Origin: Acidovorax sp. NCPPB 4044
Lineage (GTDB): Bacteria > Pseudomonadota > Gammaproteobacteria > Burkholderiales > Burkholderiaceae_C
Reading direction: 5' to 3'
Length of the DNA: 64,000 nucleotides
NCBI RefSeq assembly: GCF_028069655.1
Contig: NZ_JAMCOS010000001.1
Location: 2,324,001 to 2,388,000 of the forward strand
Shown: piece after piece, positions 48,042 to 57,434 of the stretch
How the letters are laid out: the number at the start of each line of letters is the position of its first letter
Numbering within the stretch: the stretch's first letter is position 1
Translations under genes and position numbers: made by a program
Notes under the pieces: generated by a model
What the model was told of the DNA's origin: nothing
Seen by the model: the letters and a program-made list of their open reading frames with translations, nothing else
Databases searched by the model: none

Positions 48042-49268
48042 TCAGCGGACGGCCGATAGCCGGAACGCCAGCCAGGACAGCGCCAGGCTCCCCGCCATGA
48101 CGAGGCAGAAGGCTGGATAGGCGGGCAACGCCAGCGACGAGACCACCCCGATCGCCAGCGCAGCGCAGCCCATCTGCAGAAAGCCGAGCAGGGCCGAGGC
48201 AGCGCCGGCCTGCTGCCCGAAGGGCTGCAGCGCGATGGCGGTGCCCAACGGGTTGATGAGGCCCATCCCGACCAGGAACACGGTCAGCGCGGCCGAGAAA
48301 TGGTAGACATCCTCCCGTCCGGGCCACAGGGCGAGGCTCCCCGCGAGCGCAATGGCAATGCCCGCCATCGCCGCCCGCCGGGCACCCCACCGCCGTGCCA
48401 GCCGCGGCGCCAGGAGGCCGGCGCCGAACACCACGAAAACGGTGGATGCGAAGAACAGCGCCAGCCCGAACGGCGAGAAGCCGAACCCTTCCATCAGGAT
48501 CGCCGGCGCCATCGCGAAGAACATGTACAGAGAACCGATGACGAGGCTCACCGAGAGCGCGGGCGCGATGAACCGCCGGTCCGCCAGCAGTCGCCCGTAG
48601 TTTCGCGCCACGGCCGGCAGGGAGAGTGCCGCGCGGCGGTCGGCCGGGTGTGTCTCGCCCAGGCGAAGCAGGTAATGGATGCCCAGCGCCACCGCGCACG
48701 CGCCGACGACCCCGAAGGTCGCCCACCAGCCCAGCCAACTGTTGAACGCACCCCCCAGCAGCGGCGAGAAGCCGGGTGCCGCGGCCATCGCGACCATCAT
48801 GAGCGACAGCGCGCGCGCCAGTGCCTCCCCATCGAACAGGTCCCGGGCGATGGCCCGCGACAGCACGGAGGTGGCGCACACGCCCAGGGCCTGCACGATG
48901 CGCCCTACGATCAGCTGGGGCAGGCTGGCCGACAGCGCACAGGCCAAGGTGCCCGCCAGGAACACGAGGAGGCCGCACAGCACCAGCCACCGGCGCCCGA
49001 ACCGGTCGGACAGCGGGCCGACGAACAACTGCCCCACGGCGAAAGCCACGAAGAAGCTCCCCAGCGTGGCGCTCAGGCCCTTCACCGATGTGCCCAGGTC
49101 GGTGGCCATGGCGGGAAAGGCGGGCAGGATGATGTTGGTGGCGAGCGCCCCGAGCGCTGCCAGGCCGGCGAGCAGGAGCAGCAGTTCGCCGCTGAACTCC
49201 CGCGGAGTGGGCCGCGTCCCATGGCCCGCCGATGAAGGCGATTGCTTTTGCATTGCTGGCGACCCCAT
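48042..49268 (-). CDS. Bcr/CflA-type MFS multidrug exporter
   Basis: 408 residues, about 12 membrane helices, of the Bcr/CflA drug:H+ antiporter family. LPAFPAMATDLG, the loop motif LFVGPLSDRFGRRWLV and the antiporter segment RIVQALGVCATSVLSRAIARDLF are present. The start at 49266-49268 is 2 bp after the MarR stop, so the two are cotranscribed; a later ATG (49251-49253) is also possible. Regulated by the adjacent MarR protein, probably by its own substrate. Confidence 0.9.
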   Translation of the reverse strand: MGSPAMQKQSPSSAGHGTRPTPREFSGELLLLLAGLAALGALATNIILPAFPAMATDLGTSVKGLSATLGSFFVAFAVGQLFVGPLSDRFGRRWLVLCGLLVFLAGTLACALSASLPQLIVGRIVQALGVCATSVLSRAIARDLFDGEALARALSLMMVAMAAAPGFSPLLGGAFNSWLGWWATFGVVGACAVALGIHYLLRLGETHPADRRAALSLPAVARNYGRLLADRRFIAPALSVSLVIGSLYMFFAMAPAILMEGFGFSPFGLALFFASTVFVVFGAGLLAPRLARRWGARRAAMAGIAIALAGSLALWPGREDVYHFSAALTVFLVGMGLINPLGTAIALQPFGQQAGAASALLGFLQMGCAALAIGVVSSLALPAYPAFCLVMAGSLALSWLAFRLSAVR

Positions 49269-49270
49269 GG

Positions 49271-49771
49271 TTATTTCAAGGGGCGCTTGCCGGGAGCGCC
49301 GCCCTGCGGATCGGCACCGTTTCCGGCAGGGCTCTCCGGGTCGTCGTCGAGGCATTGAATGCAGGCGTCCAGCAATTCATGCAATGCGGCAACGCGTTGT
49401 GCACCCAGCCGCGCGTTGAGTGCGGTCTGCGCCGCCTTCCATGCGCGTTGCCCCTCCGAGCGCTTCTCGATGCCCGCGGGCGTCGCCTCGACCAGCCGGC
49501 TGCGCGCGTCCTCGCCGGCGCCGACCTCGATCCATCCCTGGGCGGCCAGGGGCTGCAGGTTGCGCGTCAGCGTCGAAGCATCCATCTGCATGCGCCTGGC
49601 CAGATCGCCGGGCCGGATGGGGCCGAGCTTGACGACGTGCGACAGCAGGGCGTACTGCGTGTTCTTCAAGCCGGCCTCGGCAATGTAGTGGTCGTAATGC
49701 CGCGTCACCATGCGGCCGAGCTGGCGCAGCTTCAGGTTGGTGCAGCCCTGCGGTTGGATGGCGCTTTTCAT
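49271..49771 (-). CDS. MarR-family regulator
   Basis: 166 residues with the winged helix of MarR proteins: YALLSHVVKLGPIRPGDLARRMQMDASTLTRNLQPLAAQGW (about 41-81), then a wing with GEDARSRLVEATPAG. It is divergent from a thioesterase gene with a 57-bp gap that holds two palindromes, and precedes the exporter gene by 2 bp. It is probably a repressor of both directions. Confidence 0.9.
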   Translation of the reverse strand: MKSAIQPQGCTNLKLRQLGRMVTRHYDHYIAEAGLKNTQYALLSHVVKLGPIRPGDLARRMQMDASTLTRNLQPLAAQGWIEVGAGEDARSRLVEATPAGIEKRSEGQRAWKAAQTALNARLGAQRVAALHELLDACIQCLDDDPESPAGNGADPQGGAPGKRPLK

Positions 49772-49779
49772 CTGATATA

Positions 49780-49806
49780 TTGTATCTACAACTATTGCAT
49801 ATGCAA
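49780..49806. promoter_or_regulatory. two palindromes in the MarR/thioesterase gap
   Basis: TTGTA-TC-TACAA (49780-49791) and the perfect 12-bp TTGCATATGCAA (49795-49806) sit in the 57-bp divergent gap, the only AT-rich stretch nearby. Both have the shape of MarR operators and overlap where promoters of either gene must lie. Confidence 0.7.
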
Positions 49807-49828
49807 CCTATCCATAAAGGAGCTGTCC

Positions 49829-50386
49829 ATGACGGTCGATCAGGTCATCGCGCGTTGGAGAGAAGACGAGGCCGCCGTGCGGTCACGGTTGAGGGCGCCC
49901 GATGCGGCGTCCCCGGAGCAGGTCGCCGGCCGGTCCGGCATGCAAGTCCTCGAGGCGATCTTCGCGGGCGAACTGCCTCCGGCCCCCATCGGAGACACGT
50001 TGGACTTCGTTCCGATCCACATGGCGCCCGGAGAAGCCGTGTTCCAGGGACGCCCGCAGCGCCGCCACTACAACCCCCTGGGCACGGTGCACGGCGGCTG
50101 GTTCGCCACCCTGCTCGACTCGGCCGTGGGTTGCGCCATCCACTCCACCCTGCCCGCGGGCAAGGGCTACACCACGCTGGAACTCAAGGTGAACATGGTG
50201 CGGTCGCTCAGCGACGGCGTGCCGCTCGTGCGCGCCGAAGGCAAGGTGATCCATGCCGGGCGCCAGGTGGCCACGGCCGAAGGCCGCATCGTCGGGCCGG
50301 ACGGCAAGCTGTACGCCCATGCGACCACGACCTGCCTCATCTTCGACCATCCCGCCATCGGCAGGGCGCCCCACGCGCAGGCCTGA
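49829..50386 (+). CDS. PaaI-type hotdog thioesterase
   Basis: 185 residues. The hotdog core has NPLGTVHGGWFATLLDSAVGCAI (catalytic HGG region) and LELKVNMVRSL, with GKVIHAGRQVATAEGRI near the end. It hydrolyses acyl- or aryl-CoA thioesters. AAAGGAGC precedes the ATG at 49829. It is divergent from MarR and faces the pseudouridine synthase gene, which ends 13 bp away. Confidence 0.88.
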   Translation: MTVDQVIARWREDEAAVRSRLRAPDAASPEQVAGRSGMQVLEAIFAGELPPAPIGDTLDFVPIHMAPGEAVFQGRPQRRHYNPLGTVHGGWFATLLDSAVGCAIHSTLPAGKGYTTLELKVNMVRSLSDGVPLVRAEGKVIHAGRQVATAEGRIVGPDGKLYAHATTTCLIFDHPAIGRAPHAQA

Positions 50387-50398
50387 GTTCGCCTTCGG

Positions 50399-51319
50399 TC
50401 AGGCCGCCGGAAGCTCCAGCCGCCTCGCGCTCTCGAACGACACCGCCCGCCCCGTCACCGGATCGGTGAAGGCGATGGCCCGCGCTAGCAGTTGCAGCGG
50501 CCGCGAGAAATCGCCCTCCGGCGGATCGTTCACCTCGGGATAGAACGCATCGCCGCGCAGCGGCAGGCCCAGCGCGGCCATGTGCACGCGCAGCTGGTGG
50601 CGCTTGCCCGTCACGGGCGAGAGGCGGTAGCGGGCCCAGGCGCCCGCCACGTCGAGCAGCTCCATGCGCGTGAGGGTGTTGGGCTCGCCGGGCACCTCGT
50701 GCATGCGGAAGAACTGCGGGCTCTCCTCGATCCGGCTCGCGTGCTCGCGCGGAAAGGCGATGTCCGCGCGCCACGGGGCAATGGCCTCGTAGGTCTTGTC
50801 CACCACGCGGTCGCGGAACAGCGCCTGGTAGCGGCCCCGCGTGGCGCGCTGCACCGAGAACAGCACCAGGCCCGCGGTGTCGCGGTCGATGCGGTGCACG
50901 GGCGACAGCTCGGGCAGGCCCAGGCGCCGCTTGAGCCGCACGAGCAGCGTGTGCTGCAGGTAGCGGCCCGTGGGCACCACGGGCAGGAAATGGGGCTTGT
51001 CGGCCACGAGCAGGTGCTCGTCCCGGTAGAGCACCGATTCCTCGAAAGGGATGGCGGTTTCGCTCGCCAGTTCGCGGTAGTAATAGATCCGCAGGCCGGG
51101 CTCGAAGGGGTGGGCGGGGGCCAGCACGCGCGCGTTTTCGTCCACCACTTCGCCGCGCTCCATGCGCAGCGCCCAGTCCGCCCGGCCCACCACCGACAGG
51201 CGCTCCGCCAGGAAATCGATGAGCAGGCCCTGGCCCGTGCCCTGGCTGGGCGTGACCACGCAACTGGGGCTGACGCCGTCGCGCGTGGGCAGGACGCGCG
51301 GATCGTGGGAGTTGTGCAT
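50399..51319 (-). CDS. RluA-family pseudouridine synthase
   Basis: 306 residues. The catalytic motif HRIDRDTAGL (142-151, with Asp145 as nucleophile) and the family KRHQLRVHMAALG near the C-terminus are clear. It converts specific uridines in rRNA or tRNA to pseudouridine. The N-terminal region (about 1-80) is short and lacks an obvious S4 domain. Which RNA is modified cannot be told. The ATG at 51317-51319 gives a family-like start; the frame remains open further upstream over the AsmA gene, which is not coding. Confidence 0.9.
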   Translation of the reverse strand: MHNSHDPRVLPTRDGVSPSCVVTPSQGTGQGLLIDFLAERLSVVGRADWALRMERGEVVDENARVLAPAHPFEPGLRIYYYRELASETAIPFEESVLYRDEHLLVADKPHFLPVVPTGRYLQHTLLVRLKRRLGLPELSPVHRIDRDTAGLVLFSVQRATRGRYQALFRDRVVDKTYEAIAPWRADIAFPREHASRIEESPQFFRMHEVPGEPNTLTRMELLDVAGAWARYRLSPVTGKRHQLRVHMAALGLPLRGDAFYPEVNDPPEGDFSRPLQLLARAIAFTDPVTGRAVSFESARRLELPAA

Positions 51320-51523
51320 GCGAAATTCTAGGAGGGCGATGGCCGCAGGGCCGGCGCGGAGCCCGGCGGACCCCGCCTGCCGAGCTGCGAATGCGCGCCA
51401 AGGCTGGCCGATGCCATGCCGCGCGGCACGCCGGCCCCCGCGGCGCCACCCAAAACCTGTAGGACACGGGCCCGCGACTCTTGGGATGCCTGCCGTCGCC
51501 AGGGCCTGCAGGGCCGCACTAGC

Positions 51524-53896
51524 ATGGCAGCCACAGGCTCCGTCCGCCACACCCCTACCGACATGCGCCCACAGCACGCCCTTTCTCCCCCCTCCTCCGG
51601 CTCCCCCCTCCCACCGCAGCGCCGCCGCGGGCCCCGCACCGCGCGGCCCGCGCAGGGCCGCGCCATGCCGTGGCTGCTGGGCATCGTGGGCGCGCTGCTG
51701 GCCGTGCTGGCGATCGCCCTCATCGTGCTGCTCACCTTCGACTGGAACCGCGCGAAGCCCTGGATCAACGAGCGCGTGAGCGCCGCGACGGGGCGGCACT
51801 TCGCCATCGAGGGCGATCTGTCGGCGCGGTGGCATTGGCCGCAACCGGTGGAGATGGAGACCGGATGGCGGCGCTGGGTGCCCGGGCTGACGGTGCAGGC
51901 CGACCGACTCGTGCTGGGCAACCGCGCCGATTTCGGGCGCTACGGCGCCGTGGGCATGGAGGCGGACAACGCCGATGCGCGCGTGGTGGAGCGCCGCGCC
52001 GTGTCGGCGTCCGCACCGGCCTCCGGAGCCTCCGCCCCGGCCTCTGCGGGATCGGCCCCTGCCACAGCCGCCAGCGGGCCGGGCGCCACCGCCGCTGGCA
52101 GCGCACCGGCCGGCAGCGTGCCGCCGGCAATGGCGTCGGTGGGACGGGCCAGCGCCTCGCTGAGCCTGCTGCCGCTGCTGGCGCGGCATGTATCGATCGG
52201 CACGCTCTCGGTCGAGACGCCCGACGTGGCCCTGGCGCGCCGCGCCGACGGCAGCAACAACTGGACCTTCGACCGCCCCGCCCCCGATGGCGGCGAGCCG
52301 AATCCCAACCCCTGGACGGTGGATGTCGACCGCGTGGTGGTGCGGGAGGGCCGGCTGGCCCTGGCCGATGCCGCCAAGGACCTGGCCTTCGTGGCGCACC
52401 TCGCCACCGTGGACGAGCCCGGGCCCTACGGCGTGCGCTTCGACGTGCGCGGCCGCTACGCCAAGGCGCGCATCGAAGGCAACGGCCAGGCGGGCCACGT
52501 GCTGTCGCTGCGGCAGAAGGAAGTGCAGTACCCGCTGCAGTTCAAGGCCCGCGCCGGCACGGTGCGCGCCGAGGTCGAGGGCACGCTCTCCAACCCCGCG
52601 GCGTTCGCCGGCATGGACATGCAGGTGCTGCTGCAGGCCGAGAGCATGGCCGACCTGTACCCGCTGACCGGGCTGGTGCTGCCCAACACGCCGCCCTTCC
52701 GCACCAAGGGCCACCTCGTGGGCAGCCTGGAGCCCGGCCGCGCCGTGTGGGACTACCGCGACTTCACGGGCACCGTGGGCCAGAGCGACCTGCGCGGCCA
52801 GCTCACCTACACCTCGGCGCAGCCGCGCCCGCGCCTCACGGGCGAGATGGCCTCGCGCCAGTTGCGGCTGGCCGACCTGGGCCCCGTGGTGGGCGCGCCC
52901 TCGGGCGACCGCCCCCAGGAGAAAGGCACATCCAGGCGCTCCGGCAAGGTGCTGCCCGACAACGCCTTCGCCACCGACCGCTGGAACGCGATGGACATGG
53001 ACCTGAAGTTCAAGGGCGAGCGCATCGTGCGCGACGAGAGCCTGCCCATCGAGAACCTCGACGTGCACGCCAAGCTCGACAACGCCCAGCTCACGCTGGC
53101 GCCGCTGCGCTTCGGGGTGGCGCAGGGCAAGATCGATTCCAATGTGGTGCTCGACGGGCGGGGTGAACCGCTCAAGGCGCAGTTGCGCGGCAGCGTGGAA
53201 GGGCTGCGCCTGTCGGCCCTCTTCCCCAAGGTCGAACTGATGGAGAAGAGCTTCGGCCGGCTCGACGGTGCCATGGCCGTGAACGGCACCGGCAACTCGA
53301 TCGCGAAGATGCTGGGCACCAGCAACGGCGAGGCGCGCGTCTACATCCGCGACGGGCGCTTCAGCAAGCAGATGCTGGATTTGGCCGCGCTCAACGTGGG
53401 CAGCGTGGTGGTGGCCAAGCTCTTCGGCGAGAACAAGGAAGTGCAGCTGCGCTGCGCGGTGGCGGATTTCGGCATCAAGGACGGCATCGCCCAGACGCGG
53501 GCGGTGAAGCTCAACACCGAAGAAGCCGTGGTGGAGGCCGTGGGCACCATCGACCTGGGCCGCGAATACATGGACCTCTACATCAAGCCCGAATCGCTGA
53601 AGCTGAAGTTCTTCTCGCTGCGCACCCCCCTCTACGTGCGCGGCAACTTCGCCGACCCGAAGGTGGGGCTGGAAGCCGGCCCGCTGCTGCTGCGCGCCGG
53701 CGCCGCCGTGGCGGCCGTGGCCGTGGCCCCCGTGGCGCTGGCCCTGGTGCCCGTGACCGTGCCGGCCGCCGAGGACGACGAGAACTGCGCCGCGATCCTG
53801 GCGCGTGCCGACCGCAACGTGCAGGCCGGCAAGGCGGGTGCCGCGCCCAAGCCGGCGGTATCGGCCCCGGCCCGCGCGGCATCCGCCACCCGCTGA
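51524..53896 (+). CDS. AsmA-family membrane-anchored protein
   Basis: About 790 residues. An N-terminal Pro/Arg-rich tail is followed by one membrane helix (PWLLGIVGALLAVLAIALIVLLTF), then the AsmA beginning with DWNRAKPWINERVSAATGRHFAIEGDL, and a long periplasmic beta-rich body. AsmA-like proteins are thought to be bridges or lipid transporters between the two membranes. A Ser/Ala/Gly low-complexity insert lies at about 52000-52130, and a second hydrophobic Ala/Val segment near the C-terminus. The start is uncertain: ATGs at 51524 and 51563 are both possible and neither has a good ribosome binding site. Confidence 0.85.
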   Translation: MAATGSVRHTPTDMRPQHALSPPSSGSPLPPQRRRGPRTARPAQGRAMPWLLGIVGALLAVLAIALIVLLTFDWNRAKPWINERVSAATGRHFAIEGDLSARWHWPQPVEMETGWRRWVPGLTVQADRLVLGNRADFGRYGAVGMEADNADARVVERRAVSASAPASGASAPASAGSAPATAASGPGATAAGSAPAGSVPPAMASVGRASASLSLLPLLARHVSIGTLSVETPDVALARRADGSNNWTFDRPAPDGGEPNPNPWTVDVDRVVVREGRLALADAAKDLAFVAHLATVDEPGPYGVRFDVRGRYAKARIEGNGQAGHVLSLRQKEVQYPLQFKARAGTVRAEVEGTLSNPAAFAGMDMQVLLQAESMADLYPLTGLVLPNTPPFRTKGHLVGSLEPGRAVWDYRDFTGTVGQSDLRGQLTYTSAQPRPRLTGEMASRQLRLADLGPVVGAPSGDRPQEKGTSRRSGKVLPDNAFATDRWNAMDMDLKFKGERIVRDESLPIENLDVHAKLDNAQLTLAPLRFGVAQGKIDSNVVLDGRGEPLKAQLRGSVEGLRLSALFPKVELMEKSFGRLDGAMAVNGTGNSIAKMLGTSNGEARVYIRDGRFSKQMLDLAALNVGSVVVAKLFGENKEVQLRCAVADFGIKDGIAQTRAVKLNTEEAVVEAVGTIDLGREYMDLYIKPESLKLKFFSLRTPLYVRGNFADPKVGLEAGPLLLRAGAAVAAVAVAPVALALVPVTVPAAEDDENCAAILARADRNVQAGKAGAAPKPAVSAPARAASATR

Positions 53897-53902
53897 CAAC
53901 GG

Positions 53903-53954
53903 TTTACTATGAAAAAGATAGCAAACTATTCAATGAAACCGGCGGCATGAGGCC
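53903..53954 (+). repeat. dispersed palindromic repeat, copy 5
   Basis: TTTACTAT (53903-53910) and ATAGCAAA (53918-53925), then CTATTCAATG and CCGGCGGCATGAGGCC. It starts 6 bp after the AsmA stop, in the same orientation as the gene, as copy 2 does after the hydrolase gene. Confidence 0.9.
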
Positions 53955-54143
53955 AAAAAGACCCCGGACTCCGCCCTGACCTCCCCTGGGAGGGCCAGGG
54001 CCTGCCGGGCCGCTCGCCATGGCGCCGCAAGGCCCGCTGCGGTGGTGCCTGCGGGCGCGGGCTGCGCACATGTCAGCGCATGCACGGCCTGCGATGCGGC
54101 GCCTGGCCGGAACCCGCTCGGGCGGGCCTCCGTCGGCCGCCGT

Positions 54144-57100
54144 TCAGTGGAAATCCCGGCTGCCTTCCAGCGCAGGCGCGAGCCGGCCGAGCAGCGGCGT
54201 CAAATCCTTGCAGCGCTGCAGCACGAGGTGCCGCACCACGGCGCCGCCCGGCCCGGCGCCGTCCGGCCGGTGGCATTGCCAGAGCCCTTCGACGGCCAGC
54301 AGGCGCGAGCGCAGCAGCGGGTTGCGCCACTCCTCGACCAGCGCGGGCCAGACGATGACGTTCACCGTGCCGGTCTCGTCTTCCAGCGTGACGAACATCG
54401 TGCCCTTGGCCGAGCCCGGCCGCTGGCGCACGGTGACGATGCCGCAGGCGCGCACGCGGCGGCCGTGGGGCACGGCCTGCAGCGCCTGCGCGCCCAGGAT
54501 GCGCCAGCCGGCCATGCGCTCGCGCAGCAGCGCCATCGGGTGGCGGCGCAGCGTGAGGCCGGTGGCGGCGTAATCGAAGACGATCTCCTCGCCCTCGGGC
54601 GCCTCGGGCAGGGCCAGGGGCGCTTCGTGCACGGGCGCATCGCGCAGCAGCGCCGGCGCGCGGCGCTGGGCGGCCGCATCCCACATCTGCTGGCGCCGGT
54701 GGCCGGACAGCGACCGCAGCGCATCGGCCGCGGCCAGGGCCTGCAGGTCCTGCCGGCCCAGGCGCGCGCGCAGGGCCAGGTCCTGCGCATCGGCGAAGGG
54801 CTGCTGCGCCCGGGCGCGCACGAGCCGCTCGGCCGCCTGCGCCCCGAAGCCGGCGACGAGGCGCAGCCCCAAGCGCACCGCGGGCTGCGGCGGACCTCCG
54901 GCGGGCAGCGGCTCGGCCGGGCCTTCGAGCGTGCTGTCCCGGTCGCTGTGCACCACGTCGACGGGCCGCACGCGCAGCCCGTGGCGGCGCGCATCCTGCA
55001 CGAGCTGCGAGGGCGTGTAGAAGCCCATGGGCTGCGAGTTGAGCAGCGCCGCCAGAAAGCACGCCGGCTCGTGGCGCTTGAACCAGCTGCTCGCATAGGC
55101 CAGCAGCGCGAAGCTGTAGGCGTGGCTTTCGGGAAAGCCGTATTCGCCGAAGCCCAGCATCTGCTGGTAGATGCGCTGGGCGAAATCCTCGGAATACCCG
55201 TTGTTCTTCATGCCCTCCATCAGCGCCTGCTCGAAGCGGTGCACGCCGCCGCGCCGTTTCCATGCGGCCATGGAACGGCGCAGGTCGTCGGCCATGCCCG
55301 GCGTGAAATCGGCCGCGATCATCGCGATCTGCATCACCTGCTCCTGGAAGATCGGCACGCCCAGCGTGCGTTCGAGCGCCGGCCGCAGGTCCTCGTGCTC
55401 CAGCACCAGCGCCTCATCGCGCCCCCGCCGTTCGCGCGCCTGCAGGTACGGGTGCACCATGCCGCCCTGGATCGGCCCGGGCCGCACGATGGCGACCTCC
55501 ACCACCAGGTCGTACAGCTCGCAGGGCCTGAGGCGCGGCAGCATGCTCATCTGCGCGCGGCTCTCGATCTGGAACACGCCCACGGTGTCGGCCGCGCAGA
55601 TCATGTCGTAGGTGGCGGGGTCTTCGCGCGGGATGGCGGCCAGGTCCCAGGCCTCGCCGCGCAGCGCGCAGCGCAGGTCGAGCGCGCGGCGCAGCGCGCT
55701 CAGCATGCCCAGGGCCAGCACGTCCACCTTCATGAGGCGCATGTCCTCCAGGTCGTCCTTGTCCCACTGGATGATGGAGCGGCCGTCCATGCTGGCGGGC
55801 TCCACGGGCACGAGGCGCGTGAGCTTGCCCTCGGTGAGCACGAAGCCGCCCACGTGCTGGCTCAGGTGCCGCGGAAAGCCGCGCAGGTCGTCGGCCAGCT
55901 CCAGCCACAGCGCGGCCGTGTGCGCGGCGATCGGCGCGCCCAGGCCGGCGGCGAGTTCCTGCAGGCGCTCGGTGGCGATGGCTTCGTCGAACCAGTGGTG
56001 GTCCTTGGCGAAGGCATCGACGACGGCGGGCGCCACGCCCAGGGCCTTGCCCACGTCGCGCAGCGCGCTGCGCGTGCGGTAGCAGATGACCACCGCCGCG
56101 ATGGCCGCGCGCTCGCGGCCGTATTTGCCGTAGATGTACTGGATGACCTCCTCGCGCCGGTCGTGCTCGAAATCCACGTCGATGTCGGGCGGCTCGTCGC
56201 GCTCCCGGCTGATGAAGCGCTCGAAGAGCAGCCGGGTCTTGGCGGGGTCCACGGCCGTGATGCCGAGGCAGAAGCACACCGCCGAATTGGCCGCCGAGCC
56301 CCGGCCCTGGCAGAGGATGCCGAGCTGGCGCGCGTGGCGCACGATGTCGTGCACGGTGAGGAAGTACATCTCGTAGCGGCAGTGCGCGATGAGTTCCAGC
56401 TCTTTGGCGATCTGCGCGCGCACGTCGTCCGGCACGCCCCCGGGGTAGCGCTGCCGCGCGCCGGCCTCGGTATGGGCCGCCAGGGCCTCGCCCGCCGTCA
56501 TGCCCTCGGGCACGTTCTCGCGCGGGTAGCGGTAGCGGATCTCGTCCAGGCTGAAGGTGCAGCGCTGCGCCACCTCCAGCGTGGCCGCGAGCAATTCGGG
56601 CGGATAGAGCGAGGCCAGGTGCATGCGCGCGCGCAGGCGGCGTTCGGCGTTGGGCTGCAGTTCGAAGCCGCATTCGGCCACCGGCCGGCCCAGGCGCACG
56701 GCGGTGACCACGTCCTGCAGCGGCTTGCGCTGCCGCACGTGCATGTGCACGTCGCCGGCCGCCACGAGCCGCAGGCCCAGGGCCGCGCCCGCGTGTTCCA
56801 GCGCGGCGAGCCAGAGCGCATCGTCGGGCGCCATGTGCAGCTCCACCGCCAGCCAGGGGCGCAGTCCATGGGGCTCCAGCAGGCCGCATGCCGCCGACAA
56901 CATTGAATTGATTGCTACCAAATCAATAGCATCGAGCTGATCCCTGCGCGGCGCGACGAGCACCTCGCAGCCGCGCAGGCGCGAGAAGTCGCTGCCCGTG
57001 TGCACGCGGTACTCGCCCTTGGGGGCGATGCGCCGCGCATCGCTGATGAATTCGCACAGGTTGCCCCAGCCCGCCTCGTTGCGCGCCAGGGCCACGAGGC

Positions 57101-57434
57101 GCACGCCGCCGCAGGCGAATTCGCTGCCCGCGATGAAGCGCAGCCCGAGCCGGCGCGCCGCCGTGTGCGCGCGCACCACGCCGGCCACCGAGCATTCGTC
57201 GGTGAGCGCGAGCGCCGCGTAGCCGAGTGCGGCGGCGCGCTCCACCAGTTCCGCGGGGTGCGATGCGCCGCGCTGGAAACTGAAATTGCTGAGGCAGTGC
57301 AGCTCGGCGTACTCGGGCAGCCGGCCGGTGGCGGAGGCCGGGCCTTCGCTCTCCCCCGGGCCCTGGCCCTCGCCGCCGCTCCGGCCCCCGCCACGCGCAC
57401 CGGGCGGCGGCGCGGCCGCATCCCGGCCCCTCAT
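54144..57434 (-). CDS. dnaE2: error-prone DNA polymerase ImuC/DnaE2
   Basis: 1096 residues. A Gly/Arg-rich N-terminal tail (about 40) precedes the PHP domain (YAELHCLSNFSFQRGASHP), then the C-family polymerase core with PDIDVDFEHDRREEVIQYI holding two of the catalytic aspartates, and a C-terminal OB domain (VRACGIVTVRQRPG, then FVTLEDETGTVNVIVW). It is the translesion polymerase of the ImuABC mutasome. The start overlaps the imuB stop as ATGA (57431-57434). A dispersed repeat at 56882-56931 is translated inside the PHP region as AIDLVAINSMLSAACG, an insert of about 17 residues. The frame is open throughout. SOS-induced through the LexA box before imuA. Confidence 0.95.
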   Translation of the reverse strand: MRGRDAAAPPPGARGGGRSGGEGQGPGESEGPASATGRLPEYAELHCLSNFSFQRGASHPAELVERAAALGYAALALTDECSVAGVVRAHTAARRLGLRFIAGSEFACGGVRLVALARNEAGWGNLCEFISDARRIAPKGEYRVHTGSDFSRLRGCEVLVAPRRDQLDAIDLVAINSMLSAACGLLEPHGLRPWLAVELHMAPDDALWLAALEHAGAALGLRLVAAGDVHMHVRQRKPLQDVVTAVRLGRPVAECGFELQPNAERRLRARMHLASLYPPELLAATLEVAQRCTFSLDEIRYRYPRENVPEGMTAGEALAAHTEAGARQRYPGGVPDDVRAQIAKELELIAHCRYEMYFLTVHDIVRHARQLGILCQGRGSAANSAVCFCLGITAVDPAKTRLLFERFISRERDEPPDIDVDFEHDRREEVIQYIYGKYGRERAAIAAVVICYRTRSALRDVGKALGVAPAVVDAFAKDHHWFDEAIATERLQELAAGLGAPIAAHTAALWLELADDLRGFPRHLSQHVGGFVLTEGKLTRLVPVEPASMDGRSIIQWDKDDLEDMRLMKVDVLALGMLSALRRALDLRCALRGEAWDLAAIPREDPATYDMICAADTVGVFQIESRAQMSMLPRLRPCELYDLVVEVAIVRPGPIQGGMVHPYLQARERRGRDEALVLEHEDLRPALERTLGVPIFQEQVMQIAMIAADFTPGMADDLRRSMAAWKRRGGVHRFEQALMEGMKNNGYSEDFAQRIYQQMLGFGEYGFPESHAYSFALLAYASSWFKRHEPACFLAALLNSQPMGFYTPSQLVQDARRHGLRVRPVDVVHSDRDSTLEGPAEPLPAGGPPQPAVRLGLRLVAGFGAQAAERLVRARAQQPFADAQDLALRARLGRQDLQALAAADALRSLSGHRRQQMWDAAAQRRAPALLRDAPVHEAPLALPEAPEGEEIVFDYAATGLTLRRHPMALLRERMAGWRILGAQALQAVPHGRRVRACGIVTVRQRPGSAKGTMFVTLEDETGTVNVIVWPALVEEWRNPLLRSRLLAVEGLWQCHRPDGAGPGGAVVRHLVLQRCKDLTPLLGRLAPALEGSRDFH
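56882..56931 (-). repeat. dispersed palindromic repeat, copy 6, inside dnaE2
   Basis: On the minus strand: TGCTATTGA ... GGTAGCAATCA, ATTCAATG, then CGGCGGCATGCGGCC. The order and spacing match the intergenic copies. The divergence is greater, as expected if the coding frame has constrained or eroded it. Confidence 0.75.

Noticed and set aside
51320..53899. Upstream extension of the pseudouridine synthase frame, opposite the AsmA gene
   Set aside because: RluA proteins of this length start near the ATG at 51317-51319, and the AsmA gene on the other strand accounts for the region.
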